Of a DNA stretch of 64,000 nt, positions 51,309-60,875 are shown piece after piece (within the stretch, counting starts at the first letter, position 1; each line of letters begins with the position of its first letter). The notes below the pieces were generated by a model, which worked only from the letters and a program-made list of their open reading frames with translations, had not been told where the DNA came from and searched no databases. Made by a program: the position numbers and the translations under genes. The DNA is from Massilia sp. Root133 (GTDB lineage: Bacteria > Pseudomonadota > Gammaproteobacteria > Burkholderiales > Burkholderiaceae_D): the NCBI RefSeq assembly GCF_001426525.1, contig NZ_LMEW01000034.1, forward strand, positions 326,190-390,189. The letters run 5' to 3'.

Positions 51309-53492
51309 ATGCGCGCCCAACGCGGCCCTTCGCTGTCCCTGCGTCACCTCCTCGTCGTGCTGACGGCGACCGGCCTGCTCCCGCTGGCCGCGCTGGGCGC
51401 CTGGAGCGTGCATCTCGCCGCCGAGTACCATCAGGGTGAACAGGAACGGGCGCTGCTGGACCTCGCGCGCGCGCTGTCGAGCGCCGTCGACGCGGAACTG
51501 GACGGCACCGTCGCTACCCTCGCCAGCATCGCTCGCACGCCTGCGCTCGGCGCCGGCAACGTGCGGGCCTTCTACCCCGTCGCGCGCGACCAGGCCCGGG
51601 CACAGCCGGAATGGCTGGGCGTGATCCTGGCCGACGGCGACGGCAACATGGTGTTCCGCACGACCGCGCCCTTCGACGCGCCGCCGCAACCCGTCGCCGA
51701 CCCGTCCAGCCTGCGCCAGGCGCTGCTGCTGCGCCGCCCGGTCATCGGCCACGTCGCGCGCGGCAAGGGCGGGCGAGCCGCCGTCCCCGTGCGCTTTCCC
51801 GTCTCCGACGCCGCCGGCCATCCGTACGTGCTGACGGCCGTCGTCCAGCCCGACCGCATCATGCGCGCGCTCGCGCGCCAGCAGGTGCCGCCCGGCTCGG
51901 TGATTTCGGTGCTGGACGGCGACGGCGCGATCGTCGCCCGTTCGCACGGCCAGGGCGACCACGTCGGCGGGCCGCCCAGCCCGAGCCTGGCGCGGCTGAT
52001 CCGGCTGAACGGCCCGGAAAGCGCCGGTGCCACGGTCACGCTCGAAGGCAATGCCGTCACGACCGCCTATACGCGGCTGTCGCGCTACGGCTGGACGGTC
52101 GCCGTCGGCGCGCCGCCCGCGGGCTGGGCCGGCGGGCCGGGCTTTGCGTGGTACGGCGCCGGCATCGCGCTGTCGCTCGCGCTCAGCATCGGTCTCGCGA
52201 CGCTGCTGGCGCGCCGCATCGTGCGCCGCATCGCGACGCTCGCGGCGGGCGCCGCCGCCCTAGGCGCCGGCACCGACCCGGTGGTGCCCACGTCGCGCAT
52301 CGAGGAAATCGACGCGATGGGCGCCGCGCTGCGGGCCGCGGGCGCGCGCCGCGCCGCGCACGAGCGCGACCGCGAGGACGCGCTGGAACTGGCGCGCCAG
52401 GCCGGTCGCGCCAAGGACGAATTCCTCGCCGTGCTGGGCCACGAACTGCGCAATCCGCTGGCCCCCATCGCCGGCGCGCTCGACCTGATGGACCTGCGCG
52501 ACGACGCCGCCTCGCGCCGCGAGCGCGGCATCATGCGGCGCCAGGTCGCGCACCTGAAACACCTCGTCGACGACCTGCTCGACGTGTCGCGCATCGCGTC
52601 CGGCAAGCTGCGCATCGACGTCGCACCCGTGGACCTGGCGGCCGTCGTGCGCCACGCCGTCGCCGCCCGGCCCGACCAGCCGCTTCGCCTGCAGGCCCCC
52701 GCGGCGCTGTGGATCGCCGGCGACGAGCACCGTCTTGCTCAGGTGCTGGGCAACCTGTTGTCGAATGCGGCGCGCTTCGGCAGCACGGACACGCACGTCG
52801 CCCTCGAGCGCGTGGGCGGCGAAGCCCGCCTCGTCGTCGCCGACAATGGGGTGGGCATGGATGCCGCGCTGGCGCAGCGCGTGTTCGAACCGTTCTACCA
52901 GGCGCCGCAACCGCTGGTGCACCACAGCGGCCTGGGACTCGGTCTCGCCATCGTGCAGCGCATCGTCGAGCTGCACGGCGGCCGCGTGAGCGCGCACAGC
53001 GACGGGCCCGGCCTGGGCAGCCGCTTCGAGATCGTGCTGCCGCTCGGCGCGCCCCCGTCCGCCACGGCGCCCGCTCCCATCCGCGCGGCGAGCCGGCCGC
53101 TGTGCGTACTGGTCGTGGACGACAACGAGGACGCCGCCGCCCTCACGGCCGCGATCCTGCGCGAACTGGGCCACGAAGTGAAAACGGCGCACACGGCGAA
53201 CGCGGCGCTGGACGTGCAGGCGGCCTGGCCGCCGGACGTCGCGATCCTGGACATCGGCCTGCCCGACATGGACGGCTACGCCCTCGCCGCCGCCATGCGC
53301 CGCGCGGCCGTGAAACCGCTGCGGCTGACGGCGCTCACCGGCTACGGCCGCCAGGCCGGCGTGGCCGCGCACGCGCCGCCGGATGGGGCCGCGTTCGACC
53401 TGCACCTGACCAAGCCGGCCAGCCTGGACGATCTGCGGCGGGCGCTGGACGCGAACGACGCCGACGCATCGAGCGACCCGGCACCGGCCTGA
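51309..53492 (+). CDS. Hybrid sensor histidine kinase with Cache sensor and receiver
   Basis: 727-residue paralogue of the kinase at 19949. First helix near 10-30, periplasmic Cache sensor (AQPEWLGVILADGDGNMVFRTT, VISVLDGDGAIVARS), second helix about 280-300, HisKA phosphoacceptor His378 in LGHELRNPL, HATPase (NLLSNAARF, GLGLGLAIVQRIVELH) and receiver Asp648 in ILDIGLPDMDG. The linker lacks a clear HAMP. Start 51309 chosen as the family start; 30 upstream residues in the frame look spurious. It is divergent from the LuxR-type regulator, but that regulator lacks its phosphoacceptor, so a direct pair is unlikely. Confidence 0.92.
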   Translation: MRAQRGPSLSLRHLLVVLTATGLLPLAALGAWSVHLAAEYHQGEQERALLDLARALSSAVDAELDGTVATLASIARTPALGAGNVRAFYPVARDQARAQPEWLGVILADGDGNMVFRTTAPFDAPPQPVADPSSLRQALLLRRPVIGHVARGKGGRAAVPVRFPVSDAAGHPYVLTAVVQPDRIMRALARQQVPPGSVISVLDGDGAIVARSHGQGDHVGGPPSPSLARLIRLNGPESAGATVTLEGNAVTTAYTRLSRYGWTVAVGAPPAGWAGGPGFAWYGAGIALSLALSIGLATLLARRIVRRIATLAAGAAALGAGTDPVVPTSRIEEIDAMGAALRAAGARRAAHERDREDALELARQAGRAKDEFLAVLGHELRNPLAPIAGALDLMDLRDDAASRRERGIMRRQVAHLKHLVDDLLDVSRIASGKLRIDVAPVDLAAVVRHAVAARPDQPLRLQAPAALWIAGDEHRLAQVLGNLLSNAARFGSTDTHVALERVGGEARLVVADNGVGMDAALAQRVFEPFYQAPQPLVHHSGLGLGLAIVQRIVELHGGRVSAHSDGPGLGSRFEIVLPLGAPPSATAPAPIRAASRPLCVLVVDDNEDAAALTAAILRELGHEVKTAHTANAALDVQAAWPPDVAILDIGLPDMDGYALAAAMRRAAVKPLRLTALTGYGRQAGVAAHAPPDGAAFDLHLTKPASLDDLRRALDANDADASSDPAPA

Positions 53493-53610
53493 GCCGGTAC
53501 CGCCGGCCCCGCGCTGCCCGCTGCCCGCTGCCGGTCGTCGCTGCGCGAACTCGTCGGTTAGTTGCAGAAATGTCGACAACAAACGCCGCGCAGTGGCGGC
53601 GCCGTGTCGG

Positions 53611-54798
53611 TCAGATATGCTGGTCGAACACCTGGCGCAGATAGGCGATGAAGGTCTCGTCCGTGCTGAAGCCCTTGCCGGGGCTGTCGGACAACTTGGC
53701 GACGGGCTGGCCGTTACAGCGCGTGAGCTTCATGACGATGTTCAGCGGGTCGTACTGCGTGTCGTTGGTGAGCTTGGTGCCGATGCCGAAGCCCGTCATC
53801 ACCCGGTCGGCGAAGTGGCGGTACAGGGAGAGCGCCTTGGGCACCGTGAGCGCGTCCGAGAACACGAGCCGCTTCGTGCGCGCGTCGATGCGCAGCTTGG
53901 CGTAGTGCGCGATGGCCTTCTCGCCCCACTCCACCGGGTCGCCGGAATCGTGGCGCAGGCCGTCGAACAGCTTGGCGAAATACAGGTCGAAGTCGCGCAG
54001 GAACGCGTCCATGCCGACGACGTCCGTCAGCGCCGTGCCGAGGTCGCCGCGGTATTCCTGCACCCAGTCCTCCAGCGCCTTCTTCTGGAAATCGCGCAGG
54101 CGCACGTCGAACGACTGGAACGCCTGCATGTATTCGTGCGCCATCGTGCCGATCGGCACCAGGTCGAATTTCTTCGCCAGGTAGACGTTCGACGTCCCCT
54201 TGAAGAACTGCGGCAGCTCGCGCGCCAGCGTGGCGACGACTTCCTCGTGCCAGTCGCCCGAGAAGCGGCGGCGCACGCCGAAATCGAAGAACTCGAACGG
54301 GTTGACCTTCTTCGGCTCCTGGTCGAAGGCGCGGAACTCGGCGATCTTCTGGTCGAGCCGCTTGCGCGCCTCGCCGATGGCGGCCTGCTGGTCGAAGCGG
54401 CGGAAATACAGCTCGTTGACGATGTACAGCACGAAGATCTCGAAGCCCATCACGTGCACGATCGGACCGCAGGCGCGGATGCGCAGGTGCGGCCCGTCCG
54501 TTTCCACGTGGATGAACTTGCGCTGGAAACGGAACAAGGTGAGGAAGTCGGCGAAGTCGCTTTTGATGAAGCGCAGGGACCGCATGTAGTGCACCTCGTC
54601 CTCCGTGAACATCAGCGTGCACAGGTGGTCCAACTCGCGTTCGACTTCTTCTTTCAATTCCGCCAGCGGATACGCGGGCGTGTTGCGGCACTTGAACTCG
54701 TATTCGCCGCTGGCGTTCGGGTGCATGTGCATCAAAGCCTGCCACATGGTGAATTTATAGAGGTCGGTTTCGAGCAGGCTGCGGACGACGGGTTTCAT
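53611..54798 (-). CDS. pncB: Nicotinate phosphoribosyltransferase
   Basis: 395-residue enzyme making nicotinate mononucleotide from nicotinate and PRPP with ATP hydrolysis. The phosphorylatable His221 is in IGTMAHEYMQAF. N-terminal LLETDLYKFTMWQAL and the C-terminal LTNDTQYDPLNIVMKL are classic. Start is the conserved MKPVVRSLLETD. Pairs functionally with pncA at 17557. Confidence 0.97.
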   Translation of the reverse strand: MKPVVRSLLETDLYKFTMWQALMHMHPNASGEYEFKCRNTPAYPLAELKEEVERELDHLCTLMFTEDEVHYMRSLRFIKSDFADFLTLFRFQRKFIHVETDGPHLRIRACGPIVHVMGFEIFVLYIVNELYFRRFDQQAAIGEARKRLDQKIAEFRAFDQEPKKVNPFEFFDFGVRRRFSGDWHEEVVATLARELPQFFKGTSNVYLAKKFDLVPIGTMAHEYMQAFQSFDVRLRDFQKKALEDWVQEYRGDLGTALTDVVGMDAFLRDFDLYFAKLFDGLRHDSGDPVEWGEKAIAHYAKLRIDARTKRLVFSDALTVPKALSLYRHFADRVMTGFGIGTKLTNDTQYDPLNIVMKLTRCNGQPVAKLSDSPGKGFSTDETFIAYLRQVFDQHI

Positions 54799-54849
54799 GG
54801 GCTGGCGGTGGTTCCTGTGGTTGTGGTGTCGATGTCGGGTCCGGATGCT

Positions 54850-55407
54850 TCAGGTCGAGGCGCCGGCAGACTCTGGCATCCGCTTCCTGCGCACACGCTT
54901 CTTGGGCGCCAGCATCGTGCCGAGGCAGGCCGGCGTGCCGCAGCGGCAGGCGAACAGGCGCTTCAGCGCGGGCGTGTGGCGCTCGTCGTAGATCAGCGCG
55001 TAGTTGTAGTTCAGTTCCTCGCCCGCGTCGATGTCGCGCAGCGCGTGGATGTACACGCGGCCGTCTTCTTCGTAGGCTTCGCAATTGGGTTCGCACGCGT
55101 GGTTGATCCAGCGGGCGTCGTTGCCGCGTCGGCCGCCGTCGATCACGTTGCCGTCGGCGAGGCTGAAATAGAACGTGTGATTGACCGGGCCGCCCCGTTC
55201 GGCGGCACGGCGCGTCGCCTCGTCCCACGTGATGCGCTCGCCGCGGTATTCGATGATGCGCTCGCCGGCCGGGATGTCGCGCAGCGCGAACACGCCGTTG
55301 CCGTGCACGGGCGATTTCCGAACCTCGTACGAGGCCGGGCGGGCCGGCTTGCGGGCGCCCTTGCTTGCGGTCTGCTTCGATGTGGTCGGACTGACGGACG
55401 GGTTCAT
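54850..55407 (-). CDS. SET-domain protein-lysine methyltransferase
   Basis: 185-residue SET protein. A basic disordered N-terminus (KQTASKGARKPARPAS) precedes the SET core: VRKSPVHGNGVFALRDIPAGERIIEYRG, WINHACEPNCEA (the NHxCxPNC pseudoknot motif) and ELNYNYALIYDE, then a post-SET cysteine cluster (CRCGTPACLG). All residues for SAM and zinc binding appear intact. The start 55407 (MNPSVSP) is chosen by homology over an upstream ATG. Bacterial SET proteins methylate lysines in host or own chromatin-like proteins; the target is unknown. Confidence 0.9.
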   Translation of the reverse strand: MNPSVSPTTSKQTASKGARKPARPASYEVRKSPVHGNGVFALRDIPAGERIIEYRGERITWDEATRRAAERGGPVNHTFYFSLADGNVIDGGRRGNDARWINHACEPNCEAYEEDGRVYIHALRDIDAGEELNYNYALIYDERHTPALKRLFACRCGTPACLGTMLAPKKRVRRKRMPESAGAST

Positions 55408-55496
55408 GGATCGGCGTTCGGTTGGATGGACACGATCTATTATTGATCGGATCGCGGCATTCCTGCCGCACGCCATTATCTTACCGTGTCGGCTAC

Positions 55497-57170
55497 TCAG
55501 CCGCCGAATTCGTCGTCCCTGAATTCAAGCACGGCCCGATCGCCCGCCGCCTCCGCCTTGCGCAACTCGACTCGGCGGATCTTGCCGGAGATCGTCTTCG
55601 GCAAGTCCGTGAACGCGATGCGGCGGATGCGCTGGTACGGCGCCAGCCGGTCGCGCGCGAAGGCGAAGATCGCGGCGGCCAGTGCGCGCGTCGGCTCCAC
55701 GCCCGGACGCAGCGCGATGAACGCCTTCGGCACCGCGAGGCGCACCGGGTCCGGACTCGGGACGATGGCCGCTTCCAGCACGTCCGGATGCTCGATCAAT
55801 ACGCTCTCCAGTTCGAATGGGCTGATGCGGTAGTCGGACGACTTGAACACGTCGTCGTTGCGGCCCACGTAGAAGTAATAGCCATCCTCGTCCACGCGCG
55901 CCGTGTCGCCCGTGTGATAGTGGCCGGCGCGCATGACGTCCGCGGTCTTCGCCTCGTCGTTCTCGTAGCACAGCATCAGGCCCAGCGGCGCCGGATCGAG
56001 GCGCAGCGAGATCTCTCCCTCCTCCGCCGGCTGGTCGTCGATGTCGAGCAGCGCGACGCGGTAGCCCGGCAGCGGCCGGCCCATTGACCCCGGCTTGACG
56101 GGCTGGCCGGGCGGATTACCGATCTGGCACGTGGTCTCGGACTGGCCGAAGCCGTCGCGGATGCGGATGCCCCACGCGCGCTCGACCTGCTCGATGACTT
56201 CCGGATTCAACGGCTCGCCCGCGCCGACCAGTTCGCGCAGCGGCGGCTGCCACTGCGCGAGGTCTTCCTTGATCATCATGCGCCACACCGTCGGCGGCGC
56301 GCACAGCGACGTCACGCCGCAGCGCACGATCGTGTCCAGGCAGGCGCGCGCGGAAAAGCGTTCGTAGTTGTAGACGAACACGGTGGCGCCCGCGTTCCAC
56401 GGCGCGAAGAAGCAGCTCCACGCATGCTTGGCCCAGCCGGGCGAGCTGATGTTCCAGTGGACGTCGCCCGGCCGCAGCCCGATCCAGTACATCGTCGACA
56501 GATGGCCGACCGGATAGCTCTGGTGGCTATGCAGCACGAGCTTCGGCTTCGCCGTCGTGCCCGACGTGAAGTACAACAGCAGCGGATCGGTGGCGCGCGT
56601 GATACCGTCCGGGACGAAGCCTGCCGCCGCCGTCGCGCTGTCCGCGTAATCGCGCCATCCGGCGACGTTTCCGCCGACGGCGATGCGCGTGAAATCGCCG
56701 GACAGGTCCGCGAACTTGTGCGTCTCGGACGCCTGCGCGATCACGTGGCGCACTTGCCCCCGCTGCAGGCGGTCCTGCAGGTCGTTGCTGGACACGAGCA
56801 TGGTCGTCGGCACGAGCACGGCGCCCAGCTTGATCCCGGCCAGCATGATCTCCCACAGCTCGACGCGGTTCGGCAGCATCAGGAGCACGCGGTCGCCGCG
56901 CCGCACGCCGCAATCGCGCAGCCAGTTCGCGACCTGGCTGGAACGCGCCGCCATGTCGGCAAAACCGATCTTGCGCTCGCTGCCGTCCTGTTCCACGACC
57001 CACAGCGCGGGCGTCGTGTTGCCCTTGGCCTGCGTGTCGAAATAGTCGAGTGCCCAGTTGAATTCGTCGAGCTCGGGCGGCCGGTAATCGCGATAGGCCG
57101 TCGCGTAGTCGGTGCGGTGCTGGTGCAGGAAGTCGCGCGCGCGGATGAAGCGCTCGTACGGGGATGCCAT
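55497..57170 (-). CDS. Acyl-CoA synthetase (AMP-forming, benzoate/medium-chain type)
   Basis: 557-residue ANL-superfamily ligase. AMP-binding signature LLLYFTSGTTAKPKLVLHSHQS, A5 motif DGFGQSETTCQIG, A7 YHTGDTARVDEDGYYFYVGRNDDVFKSS, and A10 PKTISGKIRRVEL with the catalytic Lys. Resembles the medium-chain/benzoate-type ligases acting on acids through an adenylate to an acyl-CoA; exact substrate not predictable. Single gene, leftward. Confidence 0.92.
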   Translation of the reverse strand: MASPYERFIRARDFLHQHRTDYATAYRDYRPPELDEFNWALDYFDTQAKGNTTPALWVVEQDGSERKIGFADMAARSSQVANWLRDCGVRRGDRVLLMLPNRVELWEIMLAGIKLGAVLVPTTMLVSSNDLQDRLQRGQVRHVIAQASETHKFADLSGDFTRIAVGGNVAGWRDYADSATAAAGFVPDGITRATDPLLLYFTSGTTAKPKLVLHSHQSYPVGHLSTMYWIGLRPGDVHWNISSPGWAKHAWSCFFAPWNAGATVFVYNYERFSARACLDTIVRCGVTSLCAPPTVWRMMIKEDLAQWQPPLRELVGAGEPLNPEVIEQVERAWGIRIRDGFGQSETTCQIGNPPGQPVKPGSMGRPLPGYRVALLDIDDQPAEEGEISLRLDPAPLGLMLCYENDEAKTADVMRAGHYHTGDTARVDEDGYYFYVGRNDDVFKSSDYRISPFELESVLIEHPDVLEAAIVPSPDPVRLAVPKAFIALRPGVEPTRALAAAIFAFARDRLAPYQRIRRIAFTDLPKTISGKIRRVELRKAEAAGDRAVLEFRDDEFGG

Positions 57171-57286
57171 CGGTCGTCTCCTTGTGGTTGCGACACGGGC
57201 GCCTCGTGAGCGCCCGTGTCGGTGGTCGTGTAACGGCTCGCGACCATTCTGCCACGAGCGGGATGGGAACGGATGATGTGCAACCT

Positions 57287-57313
57287 CGTCGTCCCCGCGC
57301 AGGCGGGGACCCG
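57287..57313. repeat. Single arm of the palindromic repeat
   Basis: CGTCGTCCCCGCGCAGGCGGGGACCC, one hairpin arm related to the paired repeats at 27692 and 62875, in the 225-bp gap between the acyl-CoA ligase and the Fe-S protein gene. No right arm is seen. Confidence 0.7.
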
Positions 57314-57395
57314 ATTTGCACGCGTCATCGAAACGCGCCGAACCTGGCTCCCGCCGCCGCGGGAGGTCGCTTCCGGCAGTGCCGGGGGCGCCGTA

Positions 57396-59075
57396 TCAAC
57401 GCTGCCGGCGCAGCTCCTGCGCCTGATGAATGGTCTGCTCGCCGGCCGGCGTCATCATGTCGATCACGCGGCAGTCGCCGCACATGCGCATGCGGTCGAG
57501 GTGGCCGGCGAACGCGGGATGTCCGGCCAGGCGCGCCAGCATGCTCTCGACCATGCGCAGCGTCCCGAACGGCTTGTTGCAGCGGATGCAGTGGAACGGC
57601 TGCGTCTCGTTCAGCACCACGGGCTGCTTGCGCGTGTCGCGGAACGACAGCCGCGGCACCAGCCGGATCGCATCTTCCGGACACGTATCGGCACACAGCC
57701 CGCACTGGACGCAGTTCTTTTCGATGAAGCGCAGCTGCGGCGCATTCTGCCCATCCTGCAGCGCCGACGCCGGACATGCGCCCACGCACGCCATGCACAG
57801 GCTGCATTTGCCCGCGTCGACGGCGAGCGTACCGAACGGACTACCGGCCGGCAGCGCGATCTCCTCGACCTGCTGCGGCGCCTCGCGCAACAAATGCTCG
57901 AGCGCGTAGTCGAGCGTATTGCGCTTGTCCGCCGCCACGTTGAAGCCTGCCCGCCGCGCCGGCACCTCGCCGCGCGGCGCGTTCTGCAGCGCGCGCGCCA
58001 GCTCGTCCGGCCCGGTCGCGCGCAGCAGCTGCACGTGCGCGCCCGCGTAGCCGAGGCCCGTCATGATGGTCTGCGCGATGGTCATCTGCTCATCCAGCGC
58101 GGCCGCGTACTGCGGGGCCTCGGCGTCCGTCATGAGGACCGTGATGCCCGCCGCGCCCCAGGCGAGCGCCGCGAGCCAGATGTCGATGCCGGTCGACGCC
58201 GTGTGATGCACGCCCAGCGGCAGCACGCGTCCGGGGACGTCGACGGCGTCCAGCAGCGCCGCGCCTTCCAGGCCGTGGACGAGCAGCACCGGCTCGCGTC
58301 CGCCCGCCTGCGTGTAGGCGTTCAGCGCGGCCTTGATGCGCATGCCCGTGTGCGCCGCGCCGGGATACGCATAGCCCAGCGCGCCCGTGGGGCAGACGGT
58401 CGTGCACGCGCCGCAGCCCGCGCACAGGTAAGGGTTCACGGCGATCAGGTCGCCCGCGCCCGAGATCGCGCCGGCGGAGCAGATCTCGACGCATGCATTG
58501 CAGCCGCTGCGGCGGTTGCGGCCGTGCGCGCACAGGCGTTCCTTGTACGCGAAGTATTTCGGCTTCTCGAAGTCGCCGACCATCCCGGCGAGTTCGGCGA
58601 CGGCGGCCTGGCGCGCGGCGGGATCGAGCCCGGGCGCGTAATAACCGTGCGGGCGCTGGTGCGTGGCGATCTGCGGCGCCGCGCCGAGGTCGAGCACGAG
58701 GTCGAAGCGCGCGTGTTCGGGCTTGCTGCCTCCCGTCTGCCACGTCGCGTCGAACGCGCCGAGCCAGCCCGTCACGACCAGCGCGCGCGCCGCAAACACG
58801 GGATACAGGCGCAACGCCTTGTCGCTCCCATCGTCATCCAGCAGCAGCACGGTGACGGGCAGCGCGGCAGCCAGGCGCTCGGCCCACGGCAGCGCGTCGG
58901 CGCGGGTGCCGACGACGAGCGTGTGGCCGGCGGACTTGTAGCCGACCGTGTCCAGCGGGTCGGGTGCGGGAATGTCGGCCAACGCGGCCAGCGCCGCGTT
59001 GCGGGCGACGCGGTCGCGGTCGTCCTGGACGGGGTCGAGGGCGACGCCCTGCCCTTCGATCAAACGGATATTCAT
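57396..59075 (-). CDS. Multi-cluster 4Fe-4S protein of the formate dehydrogenase operon
   Basis: 559-residue iron-sulfur protein, apparently cytoplasmic. Cysteine clusters: GCNACVEICSAGAI and LCAGCGACTTVCPTGAL (about 195-235), CSLCMACVGACPASAL and CVQCGLCADTCPEDAI (about 425-475) and a further CIRCNKPFGT...CGDC near the C-terminus. It therefore holds at least four [4Fe-4S] sites plus an extra Cys4. Its place at the end of the leftward fdh gene row fits the known Fe-S accessory protein of betaproteobacterial formate dehydrogenase clusters, with a suspected role in cofactor delivery or electron transfer. Exact function not established. Confidence 0.85.
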   Translation of the reverse strand: MNIRLIEGQGVALDPVQDDRDRVARNAALAALADIPAPDPLDTVGYKSAGHTLVVGTRADALPWAERLAAALPVTVLLLDDDGSDKALRLYPVFAARALVVTGWLGAFDATWQTGGSKPEHARFDLVLDLGAAPQIATHQRPHGYYAPGLDPAARQAAVAELAGMVGDFEKPKYFAYKERLCAHGRNRRSGCNACVEICSAGAISGAGDLIAVNPYLCAGCGACTTVCPTGALGYAYPGAAHTGMRIKAALNAYTQAGGREPVLLVHGLEGAALLDAVDVPGRVLPLGVHHTASTGIDIWLAALAWGAAGITVLMTDAEAPQYAAALDEQMTIAQTIMTGLGYAGAHVQLLRATGPDELARALQNAPRGEVPARRAGFNVAADKRNTLDYALEHLLREAPQQVEEIALPAGSPFGTLAVDAGKCSLCMACVGACPASALQDGQNAPQLRFIEKNCVQCGLCADTCPEDAIRLVPRLSFRDTRKQPVVLNETQPFHCIRCNKPFGTLRMVESMLARLAGHPAFAGHLDRMRMCGDCRVIDMMTPAGEQTIHQAQELRRQR

Positions 59076-59087
59076 ACTGTCCCGGTT

Positions 59088-59540
59088 TCAGGTGGTGTTA
59101 TTGGCGTCCCCCGGCGCATCTTCCGCGGCCGGTGGTTCTTCGACGGCTTCGACAACCCGCTGCAATGCGTTCTTCGCGTGCTCCAGCGACGCGAGCATCG
59201 CTTCCGACACGGGACTCGGCTTCGTGTAGTCGTCGATGTAGACGTCGAGGCAGTCCATCGTATTGAAATGCGGGTCGGCGAACAGTTTTTTCAGCGCCGT
59301 CCGGCGCACGGCCGCATCGACGCCGCGCGCGACGAAGGCGGAGAAATCGGAGTCGCCGGTCAGGCGGGCGACGTCGTCCATCGTCGGCAGCGGCGCGTCG
59401 GCCGGTGCCACCGCAGGCGCATCGACGACCGGGACCGGCAGGTCTGCGACAGGCGCGAGCGGTTCCGGCGGCGGTGTCATTCCCGCTCGCACCTCCGTCT
59501 TGCGGCGCGCCCAGCGGCGCAGGAAGCCTTCGTCCGTCAT
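59088..59540 (-). CDS. DUF3306 protein
   Basis: 150 residues. N-terminus EGFLRRWARRKTEVRAG is typical of DUF3306, with LPTMDDVARLTGDSDFSAFVARGVD and ALKKLFADPHFNTMDCLDVYIDDYTKP as the conserved core; the tail is acidic. DUF3306 genes occur with DUF3305 in formate dehydrogenase loci and are likely assembly factors. ATGA overlap with the preceding DUF3305 gene. Confidence 0.9.
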   Translation of the reverse strand: MTDEGFLRRWARRKTEVRAGMTPPPEPLAPVADLPVPVVDAPAVAPADAPLPTMDDVARLTGDSDFSAFVARGVDAAVRRTALKKLFADPHFNTMDCLDVYIDDYTKPSPVSEAMLASLEHAKNALQRVVEAVEEPPAAEDAPGDANNTT

Positions 59541-59977
59541 CCGTGCTGGCGGCCGCGCCGCGGCTTCGGTTGATAGTGCGCGCGCAGATAGCCCGCGAGC
59601 CACGCATAGATCTCGGCCGACATCGTCACGCCGTCCGCGTTTTCGCCCGAGTCGAACATGCGCGTGCCCTCGACATAGCTGACCGATGCGCGCACGGGCA
59701 TCGCGCGGCCGTTCTCCATCCGCCACAGCACGAAGACCTTCGATTCGGGCGCCACGCAGTTCTCGTAATAGCCTTCGTTCTCGTCCGGATACAGCTCCAG
59801 TTCGAGGCCGGAGACGAGGTAGTAGTCGCGCTCGGGCGTCTGGCTCAGCACCTGCAGCGGCGGCAAGTCGCCGCGGTCCGGCACGACGCCGACCGCTTCC
59901 CAGGCCTCGTCGGCCCAGCGGTGCTGGAGGGTCCGCCGCTGCATCAGCACGGCGATCGGCATGGATCCCATCTTCAT
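59537..59977 (-). CDS. DUF3305 protein
   Basis: 146 residues: PIAVLMQRRTLQHRWADEAWEAVGVVPD, YYLVSGLELELYPDENEGYYENC and KVFVLWRMENGRAMPVRASVSYVEGTRM are the DUF3305 signature. Soluble, no signal. Overlaps genes on both sides by 4 bp. Expected function: maturation or assembly of formate dehydrogenase. Confidence 0.9.
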   Translation of the reverse strand: MKMGSMPIAVLMQRRTLQHRWADEAWEAVGVVPDRGDLPPLQVLSQTPERDYYLVSGLELELYPDENEGYYENCVAPESKVFVLWRMENGRAMPVRASVSYVEGTRMFDSGENADGVTMSAEIYAWLAGYLRAHYQPKPRRGRQHG

Positions 59978-60420
59978 CGGTTGTTCACCTTCGGCGTGCC
60001 TTTCTGGACGGTCGGCGGCGTGCCCGCCGGCTCGGCCCGCGTCGGGTGGGCCTTCACGTCCGCGCTGGGCGGCGCCGTGCCCAGTTTTTCGCTCTTGATC
60101 GGCGCGGCGGCGCCGGCCGGCGTCAGCTTGCCTTCCGGCTGTCCGGCCGGCGCGGCCGCTTGTGCCGGTGCGGCCGCGGCGATCGCGACCGGCGCATGCA
60201 CCTTCCAACCCTGCGCGGACGCGCGGCTGCGCCAGCGGGCCGTGATCGCATCCATCGACGCGGTCAGCAACGCCTTGTCCTTGGCCGCCTGCGCATCCGC
60301 GGCCGCCTTCTTCGCCGCGGCGGCCTCCTGCTGCGCCGGTGTCGGCGGCGGCAGCGCGGCGTGGGCCGCCGCGGCGGCCAGCGCCAGCGCGATGGCGGCG
60401 ATCCTGGTCAGGTGGTTCAT
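59974..60420 (-). CDS. Exported alanine/proline-rich protein of the fdh locus
   Basis: 148 residues, signal peptide (LTRIAAIALALAAAAAHA) followed by a helical segment (AQQEAAAAKKAAADAQAAKDKALL, RWRSRASAQGWKVH) and an Ala/Pro-rich tail. GAGGAGACC before ATG 60420. Its stop overlaps the DUF3305 start. No family recognised; by position it is part of the formate dehydrogenase operon. Confidence 0.7.
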   Translation of the reverse strand: MNHLTRIAAIALALAAAAAHAALPPPTPAQQEAAAAKKAAADAQAAKDKALLTASMDAITARWRSRASAQGWKVHAPVAIAAAAPAQAAAPAGQPEGKLTPAGAAAPIKSEKLGTAPPSADVKAHPTRAEPAGTPPTVQKGTPKVNNR

Positions 60421-60430
60421 CGTGGTCTCC

Positions 60431-60865
60431 TCAGCGTCCCGGCGCGGCCGAATGGCTCGGGTCGCGGTTGACGGCGCCCGGCTGCGGCCCCACTTCGGCC
60501 GGCGTCGGCGCGGCCGGCTTGCCATGGTCGCCGGGCGGGGTCTGCGTGGTGTCGAGCGTCCCGGGACCGCTGGGCGGCGTCACGCCCTGGCTCGGGCCTT
60601 GCCCCGTCTCGCGCACGGAGCCGCCCGTCGCGGCGCCGGCGGTATTGCCGCCGCTGCCACCGGCGATGCCCGGCGTGCCGCCCGCGTACACGGCGTTCGT
60701 TTTCGGGCCGCCGTGCGCGGCCATCACCTGGCCGCTCGTGCCGCCGTCGGCCGTCACCATGCCGGGGAATTTGGTCTTGCGCTGGGCTTCGTCGCCATGC
60801 TGCTTGCAGCCGGCCAGCAGCACAAGCAGCAACGGCGCGGCCATGATCGTGATCGTCGCTTTCAT
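60431..60865 (-). CDS. Lipoprotein of the fdh locus
   Basis: 144-residue predicted lipoprotein with lipobox LLAGC (Cys20). The mature chain is almost entirely Gly/Pro/Thr/Ala-rich low complexity with no folded domain. 10 bp upstream of the next gene and 10 bp after the cytochrome b gene. Unrecognised; its retention within a tight operon suggests a role, but the sequence itself gives no hint. Confidence 0.65.
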   Translation of the reverse strand: MKATITIMAAPLLLVLLAGCKQHGDEAQRKTKFPGMVTADGGTSGQVMAAHGGPKTNAVYAGGTPGIAGGSGGNTAGAATGGSVRETGQGPSQGVTPPSGPGTLDTTQTPPGDHGKPAAPTPAEVGPQPGAVNRDPSHSAAPGR

Positions 60866-60875
60866 CGGCGGCTCC

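Noticed and set aside
53593..55446. 617-codon plus-strand frame opposite pncB and the SET gene
   Set aside because: Spans two real genes on the other strand and lacks a ribosome site; composition is that of an antisense shadow.
57273..59573. 766-codon plus-strand frame opposite the Fe-S protein
   Set aside because: Antisense to a gene with clear cysteine clusters; no motif of its own.
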